From NCBI GenBank assembly GCA_963422595.1, contig OY730298.1:1054001-1118000 (forward strand): 64,000 bases of DNA, read 5' to 3'. Made by a program: the position numbers and the translations under genes. Shown here one piece after another: positions 56,951-64,000 of the stretch. Below the pieces are notes generated by a model that saw only the letters and a program-made list of their open reading frames with translations, had not been told where the DNA came from and made no database searches. The DNA is from G963422595 sp963422595. Lineage in GTDB: Bacteria; Pseudomonadota; Gammaproteobacteria; UBA4575. The first letter of the stretch is position 1. Every line of letters begins with the position of its first letter.

Positions 56951-58252
56951 ATGCAAATCAATAACGTTTGCTATCGTACCTTAGAGTTTAAACAACCCTG
57001 GACGCTGGAAAACTATAAGCGCGTCGGCGGCTACTCGGCCTGGGAAAAGATTTTACGTGAACCTGTTTCCCCCCTTGCGGTAATTGAACAAGTCAGAGAT
57101 GCAGGTCTGCGTGGTCGCGGTGGTGCCGGGTTTCCCACCGGCCTCAAATGGAGCTTCATGCCCAGAGATGCCAACGTACAAAGCTACGTGGTATGCAACT
57201 CCGACGAATCGGAGCCCGGCACTTGCAAAGACCGCGATATCCTAAGGTTCAATCCTCACGCCGTCATTGAAGGCATGGCCATCGCTGGTTACGCGGTGGG
57301 CGCCACGGTTGGCTACAACTATCTACGTGGTGAATTTCAGGATGAACCTTACGCGCGCTTCAAGCAAGCCCTGGACGAGGCTTATGCCGCTGGTTATCTG
57401 GGCACAGACCTACTGGGTTCGGGTACCACCTTCCTGTTATATGACGTACTGGGCGCTGGCGCCTACATCTGCGGCGAAGAAACCGCGCTGCTCGAATCTT
57501 TAGAAGGCAAGAAAGGCCTGCCACGTTTCAAGCCGCCGTTTCCGGCCAACGTCGGCCTATATGGCAAACCCACCACTATCAACAACACCGAGACCTTTGC
57601 GTCCGTGCCCAGCATTATGCGCGAAGGTGCCGAATGGTTTGCTGCCATGGGCATTGAGAACAGCGGCGGCACTAAATGTTTTTCCGTGTCCGGGCACGTC
57701 AATCGCCCGGGTAATTTTGAAATCCCCCTGGGCACGCCTTTTGCGGAACTACTGGCGTTGGCCGGTGGCGTGCGTACCGGGCATACACTGAAGGCAGTGA
57801 TCCCCGGCGGCTCATCGGTGCCGGTGCTGCCGGGAGACATCATGCTAGCCACCAACATGGACTATGAATCCATTGCGCAGGCCGGTTCGTTACTGGGTTC
57901 CGGGGCGGTCATCGTCATGGATGACAGCACCGACATGGTAAAAGTGCTACAGCGTATTGCGCGGTTTTATTTTGCTGAGTCGTGTGGTCAATGCACACCC
58001 TGTAGAGAAGGTACTGGCTGGTTATACCGCATGCTTAGCCGCATTGTAGACGGCAACGGCCAGCGTGAGGATATAGACAAGCTGGATGACGTTGCGTGCA
58101 AAATTGAAGGCAGAACCATCTGCGCGTTAGGCGATGCCGCGGCCATGCCAGTGCGCAGCTTTATCAAACACTATCGTCAGGAATTCGTCTACTACGTCGA
58201 GCGTGGTAGCAGCATGCTGGAGAAGCCCGCCAGCAAAACAATGGCGGCGTAG
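56951..58252 (+). CDS. nuoF: NADH-quinone oxidoreductase subunit F
   Basis: 433 residues, the 51-kDa subunit that oxidises NADH through FMN. The glycine-rich nucleotide loop is [16 protein letters not shown], and [16 protein letters not shown] and [20 protein letters not shown] are also present. Cluster N3 cysteines are in [11 protein letters not shown] and a later [10 protein letters not shown]. nuoG starts 3 bp downstream. Confidence 0.98.
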   Translation: MQINNVCYRTLEFKQPWTLENYKRVGGYSAWEKILREPVSPLAVIEQVRDAGLRGRGGAGFPTGLKWSFMPRDANVQSYVVCNSDESEPGTCKDRDILRFNPHAVIEGMAIAGYAVGATVGYNYLRGEFQDEPYARFKQALDEAYAAGYLGTDLLGSGTTFLLYDVLGAGAYICGEETALLESLEGKKGLPRFKPPFPANVGLYGKPTTINNTETFASVPSIMREGAEWFAAMGIENSGGTKCFSVSGHVNRPGNFEIPLGTPFAELLALAGGVRTGHTLKAVIPGGSSVPVLPGDIMLATNMDYESIAQAGSLLGSGAVIVMDDSTDMVKVLQRIARFYFAESCGQCTPCREGTGWLYRMLSRIVDGNGQREDIDKLDDVACKIEGRTICALGDAAAMPVRSFIKHYRQEFVYYVERGSSMLEKPASKTMAA

Positions 58253-58255
58253 AAA

Positions 58256-60727
58256 ATGTCAGCAAACAGCGTGCAGTTATTTATTGACGACCAGCCGATA
58301 ACAGCGCCGTCAGGCACCATGCTGATAGAAGTTGCGGATCGGCACAACATTGACATTCCGCGTTTTTGCTACCACAAAAAATTATCCATAGCTGCGAATT
58401 GCCGCATGTGCATGGTGGAGGTCGAAAAGGCGCCAAAACCATTACCGGCGTGCGCCACCCCAGTAGCCGAAGGCATGAAGGTATACACCAGATCACCGCT
58501 GGCACTTGATGCGCAAAAAGGCACTATGGAGTTTTTATTGATCAACCATCCACTCGATTGTCCGGTATGCGACCAGGGCGGCGAGTGCGAACTGCAAGAC
58601 CTCGCCATGGGCTATGGCGAAGACGTATCGCGCTATACAGAGAGCAAGCGCGTGGTGGCGGATAAAGAACTGGGCCCGCTAGTGTCCACCGATATGACGC
58701 GCTGCATTCACTGCACGCGCTGCGTGCGTTTTGGCAGTGAAATCGCCGGCATACGTGAGCTTGGTGCTACCGGACGCGGCGAGTTTATGAAAATTGGCAC
58801 CTATGTCGAGCGCGCCCTGAGTTCCGAACTATCCGGCAACGTCATCGACGTCTGTCCGGTGGGTGCGCTCAATGCCCGGCCGTCGCGCATGGTAGCGCGC
58901 TCCTGGGAAATGCTGCAAGCGGCCACGCTCGCGCCGCACGACAGCGTCGGTTCAAATCTCTATGCACACGTACTGCGCGACCGGATCATACGTATAGTAC
59001 CCAAAGAAAACGAACAACTGAACGAAACCTGGATAGCAGATCGTGATCGCTTCAGTTACCAGGGAGTGCACGCCGCCGACCGCGCCACGTGGCCCATGGT
59101 GAAAGGCGATCAAGGCTGGAAAAACACCGACTGGGACACCTGCCTGCGGCGCGTTGCCAAACAGCTAAAGCAATATCCGGCGCAACACCTGGGGGTGCTG
59201 GCGGCACCGCATTCGACTTTAGAAGAACTGTATTTGTTACAAAAAATATTTCGCCGTCTACAGGTGCAGAACATTGACCATCGTACCCATCAGATCGATT
59301 TTACCGATCAGAAATCCATGCCATTATTCCCATATTTAGGTCAGTCTGTCGCGTCTGTCGAAAACAATGACGCGATCTTTCTGATAGGGTGCGACATTCG
59401 GCTTGAACAGCCTATGCTCGCGCACCGCATGCGTAAGGCCAGTGCCAGCGGTTGTGAAATAATGGACTTGAATCCGCAGCAGTTTGATTTTTATTTTGCC
59501 CATCAGAGCACCTGGAATTTAGCTCCTCAACAGTGGTTATACGCGCTCGTCAAAATCGCCAGGTGCGCCCTTCCCGTGACATGGTCGCGGTTGCCGGAGG
59601 CGTTGCGGAAAATCGTCGAAGTTGCTAGCGTGGTGGCACCGGCGAGGCGCATTTTCGATGCGTTACATAAAGCCGATCGCGCCAGCGTACTGATCGGTGC
59701 TATCGCGGCAAGCCATCCGCAGAGTTCCGCGTTACGCGCGCTTGCCAACTTCATCGCTAACGTGACCAACTCCAATTTCGGCATGCTCGCGCACGCTGGT
59801 AATTCAGCCGGTGCGTGGTTATGCGGGATGCTTCCGCATCGTTTACCTGGTGGGCAAGCGAGCCCCGACGTCGGCCTCCATGCGACCGCCATGTTGGCCG
59901 ATCCCAGGTCGGCATACGTATTATTTAATCTGGAACCGGAATTTGATTTCGCCGATGTGCCACTGGCGACACAAGCGATGCACAAGGCCGAATTTGTAGT
60001 GCTGTTCACCCCCTACGTTACGCAAAGCATGCGTGACTATGCCGACGTCATCCTACCGATTGCCACCTTTGCCGAAACCGACGGCACCTACGTGAATGCC
60101 GCGGGCGTTTGGCAAAGCGTTACCAGGGTCATCGCGCCGCCGGCACAGGCGCGTCCAGCCTGGCGGATATTGCGGGTACTTGCCAACCAGCTTGAGTTTG
60201 CAGACGTGCAATTTCAATCCAGCCAACAAATTCGCGATGAACTCAAGGCATTATATACACACACCGACAGCTTTGACGGTAACTTAACCGATCTGGGCAA
60301 CGTGAAGCTGAATTCAGACCAACCCCAAAGTACAGATGATGCACTCGGCACCTCCAACATGGCACTCGATCAATCCATCGACTATTTATTAACTCCGCAA
60401 CAGGACCGAGATAGCAACATATATCGGGTTTCCAGCGTGCCGATATACGCGGTGGACAACGTCGTGCGGCGCGCCTCTGCTTTGCAAAACACGCCATACG
60501 CGCAGCAGCCACATATCGCAGTGTGTCGGCAACAGGCGCAGGCACTGAACGTGTTACAGGATACACAGGTTCGCGTCATGCAGGGTCACCGCGAGATGAC
60601 CTTACCGTTACGGTTAAACGATGCGTTACCGATGCACTGCGCCTGGATCCAAACCAGTACCCGGCAAGCGGAGCAGCTGGGGCCGGCGATCGCGCCGATA
60701 GAAATACAGAGATTGGCACATGCCTGA
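58256..60727 (+). CDS. nuoG: NADH-quinone oxidoreductase subunit G
   Basis: 823 residues, the 75-kDa iron-sulfur subunit. The N-terminal ferredoxin domain holds [2Fe-2S] N1b ([24 protein letters not shown]). N5 uses the histidine in [19 protein letters not shown]4 ligands lie in [11 protein letters not shown] and the following VCPVGAL. The cysteines of the extra N7 cluster of E. coli are absent at the expected place ([14 protein letters not shown]). The molybdopterin-like C-terminal domain is degenerate. It overlaps nuoH by 8 bp. Confidence 0.97.
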   Translation: MSANSVQLFIDDQPITAPSGTMLIEVADRHNIDIPRFCYHKKLSIAANCRMCMVEVEKAPKPLPACATPVAEGMKVYTRSPLALDAQKGTMEFLLINHPLDCPVCDQGGECELQDLAMGYGEDVSRYTESKRVVADKELGPLVSTDMTRCIHCTRCVRFGSEIAGIRELGATGRGEFMKIGTYVERALSSELSGNVIDVCPVGALNARPSRMVARSWEMLQAATLAPHDSVGSNLYAHVLRDRIIRIVPKENEQLNETWIADRDRFSYQGVHAADRATWPMVKGDQGWKNTDWDTCLRRVAKQLKQYPAQHLGVLAAPHSTLEELYLLQKIFRRLQVQNIDHRTHQIDFTDQKSMPLFPYLGQSVASVENNDAIFLIGCDIRLEQPMLAHRMRKASASGCEIMDLNPQQFDFYFAHQSTWNLAPQQWLYALVKIARCALPVTWSRLPEALRKIVEVASVVAPARRIFDALHKADRASVLIGAIAASHPQSSALRALANFIANVTNSNFGMLAHAGNSAGAWLCGMLPHRLPGGQASPDVGLHATAMLADPRSAYVLFNLEPEFDFADVPLATQAMHKAEFVVLFTPYVTQSMRDYADVILPIATFAETDGTYVNAAGVWQSVTRVIAPPAQARPAWRILRVLANQLEFADVQFQSSQQIRDELKALYTHTDSFDGNLTDLGNVKLNSDQPQSTDDALGTSNMALDQSIDYLLTPQQDRDSNIYRVSSVPIYAVDNVVRRASALQNTPYAQQPHIAVCRQQAQALNVLQDTQVRVMQGHREMTLPLRLNDALPMHCAWIQTSTRQAEQLGPAIAPIEIQRLAHA

Positions 60728-61796
60728 ATGGTGGCTTAACGTAACTGCGGCAATTCCGCCCCTGCTGCTGACGGCGGTGTACATATTCGCATTCATGCTG
60801 GCGTTGTTTGGTTGCGTCGCGTACGCCACGTTGGCGGAACGCAAAGTGATCGGCTTCATGCAGGTACGCGTCGGCCCGAATCGCGTCGGCCCGCGAGGGC
60901 TTGGGCAGCCTATTGCCGATGCCTTAAAGCTAATGTTTAAGGAAATGATCCTGCCCACCAACGCAGATCGTTTCCTGTTTCGTTTGGCGCCACTGCTATC
61001 CATACTTCCGGCCCTGGCGGCCTGGGCCGTCATGCCTTTTGCGGAAGGTTGGAACTTCGCGGACATCAATGCCGGATTATTATACATACTGGCGATGACC
61101 TCACTGGGCGTATATGGTGTAATCGTGGCCGGATGGGCCTCGAATTCCAAATACGCCTTATTGGGCGCACTGCGCGCGGCCGCGCAAATCGTCGCCTATG
61201 AAATTGCCATGGGCTTTGCCTTGGTCGGGGTGCTGATGGCCAGCGGCAGCCTGAACCTGAGTGATATCGTACAGGCGCAACAAGGGAAGTTTTTCTGGAA
61301 CTGGTACTGGCTACCGTTACTGCCCCTGTTCCTCACCTATCTCATCGCCGGAGTTGCCGAAACCAACCGTGCGCCGTTTGACGTAGTCGAAGGCGAGTCA
61401 GAAATAGTTGCCGGCTTTCACGTCGAATATTCCGGCATGGGCTTCGCATTATTCTTCCTGGCGGAATACGCCAATATTATCCTGATTGCCGCGCTGACCT
61501 CACTGTTATTCTTCGGCGGCTGGTTGAGTCCATTAGAAGGACTGGACCCGGTCATTCCCGCGCACCTGTTCGAGCTGCCTTACGCCGGTGCGCTACTGGC
61601 CTCTGGCCCGCACTGGTTTATCGCCAAAACCTGTGTTTTTGTATTTTGCTTTCTGTGGTTTCGCGCCACCTTCCCCCGCTATCGTTACGACCAGATTATG
61701 CGTCTGGGCTGGAAAGTGCTACTACCGATCACCCTGATCTGGATTTTTCTGGAAGGCGTGTTGCTATATATAAACCTGCCGCCCTGGTTTGATTGA
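60720..61796 (+). CDS. nuoH: NADH-quinone oxidoreductase subunit H
   Basis: 358 residues with about eight to nine membrane helices. [20 protein letters not shown] and [20 protein letters not shown] are the conserved loops that form the quinone entry tunnel and couple to proton pumping. The ATG at 60720 lies within the nuoG 3' end, giving coupling. Confidence 0.97.
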   Translation: MPEWWLNVTAAIPPLLLTAVYIFAFMLALFGCVAYATLAERKVIGFMQVRVGPNRVGPRGLGQPIADALKLMFKEMILPTNADRFLFRLAPLLSILPALAAWAVMPFAEGWNFADINAGLLYILAMTSLGVYGVIVAGWASNSKYALLGALRAAAQIVAYEIAMGFALVGVLMASGSLNLSDIVQAQQGKFFWNWYWLPLLPLFLTYLIAGVAETNRAPFDVVEGESEIVAGFHVEYSGMGFALFFLAEYANIILIAALTSLLFFGGWLSPLEGLDPVIPAHLFELPYAGALLASGPHWFIAKTCVFVFCFLWFRATFPRYRYDQIMRLGWKVLLPITLIWIFLEGVLLYINLPPWFD

Positions 61797-61814
61797 TAGC
61801 ACGCTCGGGTTAAT

Positions 61815-62309
61815 ATGAATATGAACAGGCTAAAAAACATACTCAGGAGTTTTACCTTAGCTGAATTACTCAAAGGCATGTGCCTGACGGGCCGTCGCTT
61901 CATGTCCAAAAAGCGTACCGTTCAATATCCGGAAGAAAAAACGCCACAATCTCCCAGGTTTCGGGGCCTACACGCGCTGCGGCGTTATGCGGGCGGCGAG
62001 GAACGCTGTATCGGTTGTAAACTTTGTGAAGCCGTATGCCCGGCCCTGGCCATTACTATTGATACCGAAGAGCGCGAAGATGGCAGCCGCCGCACCACGC
62101 GCTACGACATCGACTTATTTAAGTGCGTGTATTGTGGCTTTTGCGAAGAAGCCTGTCCGGTTGATGCCATCGTCGAAACGCGCGTGTTTGAATACTCGTT
62201 TTTTGAGCGCGGCACCCAGATTATGACCAAAGACATGCTGCTCCAGGTTGGCAGAAAGCACGAATCGCAAATTGCCGCAGACCGGCAAGCGGACGCCGCA
62301 TATCGATAA
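61815..62309 (+). CDS. nuoI: NADH-quinone oxidoreductase subunit I
   Basis: 164 residues, the 23-kDa ferredoxin-like subunit with [4Fe-4S] clusters N6a and N6b. Two motifs, [16 protein letters not shown] and [16 protein letters not shown], are intact. An amphipathic N-terminal helix ([17 protein letters not shown]) lies on the membrane. It transfers electrons to N2 of NuoB. Confidence 0.97.
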   Translation: MNMNRLKNILRSFTLAELLKGMCLTGRRFMSKKRTVQYPEEKTPQSPRFRGLHALRRYAGGEERCIGCKLCEAVCPALAITIDTEEREDGSRRTTRYDIDLFKCVYCGFCEEACPVDAIVETRVFEYSFFERGTQIMTKDMLLQVGRKHESQIAADRQADAAYR

Positions 62310-62333
62310 ATGCAACTGGAGGCATAGACGAAA

Positions 62334-62921
62334 ATGTTAATGCAAAGTGCCGTCTTTTATGTGTTTGCCACCATCCTGGTATTGTCGGCAGTGGCCATGA
62401 TCACGGTGCGTAATCCGGTGCACGCGGCCTTATTTCTAGTGCTGGCATTTTTTACCAGCGCTGCAATCTGGCTGCTGCTGGAAGCCGAGTTTTTAGGCAT
62501 CGCGTTAGTGCTGGTATACGTGGGCGCGGTCATGGTGTTGTTTCTGTTCGTGGTGATGATGCTGGATATCAACGTCGCCAGCATGCGCGCTGGATTCGCC
62601 AGGTACTTTCCGTTGGGGATGCTGGTTGGGGTAATCATGGTGGTGGAAATGTACATGGTATTGAACCAGCCGGCTTTTGACCTGCAAAAGCCCCAACCAA
62701 AACCCGCCGACTACAGCAACACCCAGGAATTAGGCGAGCTTTTATTTACCGAATACGTGTACCCGTTTGAAATAGCCGGCGTAATTTTACTAGTAGCGAT
62801 AATCGCCGCCATCACCTTAACCATGCGTGACGAATCTACCGCAAAACGACAGAACCCATCGCGCCAAATCAACGTCAACAGCAAAGATCGGGTGCGCCTG
62901 GTCAACCTGCGCAAAGAATAG
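62334..62921 (+). CDS. nuoJ: NADH-quinone oxidoreductase subunit J
   Basis: 195 residues with five membrane helices. VRNPVHAALFLVLAFF and EAEFLGIALVLVYVGAVMVLFLF (helix 3 with the pi-bulge that gates coupling) are conserved. The C-terminal tail (KRQNPSRQINVNSKDRVRL) is basic. It forms the E-channel region with NuoA and NuoK. Confidence 0.95.
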   Translation: MLMQSAVFYVFATILVLSAVAMITVRNPVHAALFLVLAFFTSAAIWLLLEAEFLGIALVLVYVGAVMVLFLFVVMMLDINVASMRAGFARYFPLGMLVGVIMVVEMYMVLNQPAFDLQKPQPKPADYSNTQELGELLFTEYVYPFEIAGVILLVAIIAAITLTMRDESTAKRQNPSRQINVNSKDRVRLVNLRKE

Positions 62922-62967
62922 ACACGCGAGCGGTTTAATTCTAGCGGGAAACTTCACGGCACAATAA

Positions 62968-63276
62968 TTGATGATTACCCTGACGCATTTTCTGGTGCTT
63001 GGCGCGATACTTTTTTCCCTTAGCATCGCCGGAATTTTCCTGAATCGCAAAAACGTAATCCTGTTGTTAATGGCTATCGAATTAATGCTATTAGCGGTGA
63101 ACATGAACTTCATCGCATTTTCACACTATCTGGACGACCTGTCCGGTCAGGTATTCGTATTTTTTATACTGACGGTAGCTGCCGCGGAAGCCGCCATCGG
63201 CCTGGCGATACTGGTAGTATTATATCGCCACCGCATGACCATCAACGTCCAGGATCTTGAAAACTTACGGGGTTGA
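62968..63276 (+). CDS. nuoK: NADH-quinone oxidoreductase subunit K
   Basis: 102 residues with three membrane helices. Conserved glutamates lie in [13 protein letters not shown] and [14 protein letters not shown], both needed for proton translocation in E. coli. NRKNVILLL precedes helix 2. Its stop overlaps the nuoL start (TGATG). Confidence 0.97.
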   Translation: MMITLTHFLVLGAILFSLSIAGIFLNRKNVILLLMAIELMLLAVNMNFIAFSHYLDDLSGQVFVFFILTVAAAEAAIGLAILVVLYRHRMTINVQDLENLRG

Positions 63277-64000
63277 TGAGTGGCATGAAAACACTTTGCC
63301 TGATCATCGTTTTAGCGCCGCTGGTGGCCGCCCTGGTCGCAGGTTTACTCGGCGGCAGGATTGGTCGCAACGGCGCGCACCGGATCACCATAGCGGCAGT
63401 GTTTATATCCTTCGCGTTAAGCCTGGTGATACTCACATCGGCGATTGCCAATGGTAATCTATATGCCTCGCTGGATATTTATCACTGGTTACATCTTGGT
63501 GACCTGACCTTCAAGATTGGTTTCTTGATCGACCCATTGACCATTCTAATGATGGTGGTAGTGACCTTCGTGTCGCTGATGGTACACATCTATGCCATCG
63601 GCTACATGCGTGGCGATGCCGGCTATCAGCGGTTTTTTGCTTACATATCCCTGTTCACCTTTGCCATGCTGATGCTAGTGACGGCGAATAACTTTCTACA
63701 ACTGTTTTTTGGTTGGGAAGCGGTCGGTCTGGTATCTTATTTACTCATCGGCTTTTGGTATACCCGGGAATCCGCCATATTCGCCAACCTGAAGGCCTTT
63801 CTGGTCAATCGGGTGGGAGACTTCGGGTTTATCCTCGGGATTGCGGCCATCCTGGCGGTGTTTGGCAGCCTCGACTACCAAACCGTGTTCGCGCAGGCCG
63901 CGCACGCCACGCAACAGACGTTCGCAATCTCGGCACACATCCACTGGCCGGCAATCACAGTAATCTGCCTGTTATTATTCATCGGCGCCGCCGGCAAGTC
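63276..64000 (+). CDS. nuoL: NADH-quinone oxidoreductase subunit L (3'-truncated by window edge)
   Basis: About 241 residues are visible and the frame is open to the window end. The start is ATG 63276 overlapping the nuoK stop, or ATG 63285 three codons later. The product begins [20 protein letters not shown]. The antiporter-like pump signature is clear: FLIDPLTILMMVVVTFVSLMVHIY, LFFGWEAVGLVSYLLIGFW with the key glutamate, then KAFLVNRVGDFGF. It is the distal proton pump of the membrane arm; nuoM and nuoN are expected beyond the window. Confidence 0.96.
   Translation, partial: MSGMKTLCLIIVLAPLVAALVAGLLGGRIGRNGAHRITIAAVFISFALSLVILTSAIANGNLYASLDIYHWLHLGDLTFKIGFLIDPLTILMMVVVTFVSLMVHIYAIGYMRGDAGYQRFFAYISLFTFAMLMLVTANNFLQLFFGWEAVGLVSYLLIGFWYTRESAIFANLKAFLVNRVGDFGFILGIAAILAVFGSLDYQTVFAQAAHATQQTFAISAHIHWPAITVICLLLFIGAAGK

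Noticed and set aside
57463..57858. Long antisense ORFs within the nuo genes, lon, clpX and dnaK
   Set aside because: They are shadows of strongly conserved coding frames and lack ribosome-binding sites or family motifs.
1..64000. CRISPR arrays, rRNA genes, transposases or prophage structural genes
   Set aside because: No regularly spaced repeats, rRNA motifs, or transposase/phage proteins were seen anywhere in the window.

Overview
The window is a bacterial chromosome segment, most likely from a gammaproteobacterium. Three blocks of gene order support this. The run tig-clpP-clpX-lon-hupB-tRNA-ppiD-fabI-peptide ABC transporter-methyltransferase-rnhA-dnaQ is close to the order I know from Pseudomonas aeruginosa. 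The smpB/ratA/rnfH/bamE/recN/grpE/dnaK/dnaJ/dapB/carAB/greA/ftsH/glmM/tpiA/secG order is also pseudomonad-like. Placing tRNA-Leu(GAG) and nuoA-N after secG recalls Legionella and Coxiella. I cannot name a genus. Relative to those references several usual members are absent (gloB and mltD, fur, yhbY, rlmE, folP), so the organism has a compacted version of the order.

Layout. 1-5 kb: the 3' end of a fatty acyl-AMP ligase with a carrier domain, a lipid A-type acyltransferase, a FetB-like permease, tRNA-Arg and tRNA-His, a CPBP membrane protease and tRNA-Leu(TAG). 5-15.7 kb: protein folding and turnover (tig, clpP, clpX, lon, hupB, tRNA-Val, tRNA-Asp, ppiD), a dicarboxylate/glutamate-type symporter and fabI. 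15.8-24.4 kb: a four-gene peptide ABC transporter, then methyltransferase-rnhA-dnaQ and a small lipoprotein. 24.5-30.3 kb: smpB, an NSS transporter, ratA-rnfH, and a minus-strand nadK-recN-bamE operon. 30.4-36.8 kb: hrcA-grpE-dnaK-dnaJ-dapB and a half-size TauE/SafE protein. 37-47.4 kb: carA-carB-greA, ftsH, glmM, tpiA, secG, a 32-codon antisense membrane mini-gene and tRNA-Leu(GAG). 47.4-53.4 kb: an accessory island. 53.5-64 kb: nuoA-nuoL (complex I), running off the window end.

Regulation visible in the DNA. lon is preceded by an essentially perfect sigma-32 promoter, and weaker candidates precede dnaK and clpX. hrcA carries a CIRCE operator over its probable transcription start. The heat-shock genes here therefore appear to be split between RpoH activation and HrcA repression. 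carA has a GC-rich hairpin with a short T-run directly downstream of a -10-like box.

The most unusual part is the island between tRNA-Leu(GAG) and nuoA. It holds a HEAT-repeat/beta-class DNA methyltransferase fusion, a probable CfrBI-type restriction endonuclease, and a large AlbA_2 (Schlafen-type) protein with a long C-terminal region of apparently helical repeats. Each of the three genes is interrupted by what looks like a single +1 insertion (near 48884, in GGGGG at 49707-49711, and in TTT at 50806-50808). Removing one base restores one continuous reading frame in each case. I saw no comparable break in the more than 45 core genes. The island reads as a recently inactivated, or possibly switchable, defence locus. 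The AlbA_2/helical-repeat protein is the best candidate in the window for a poorly described system.
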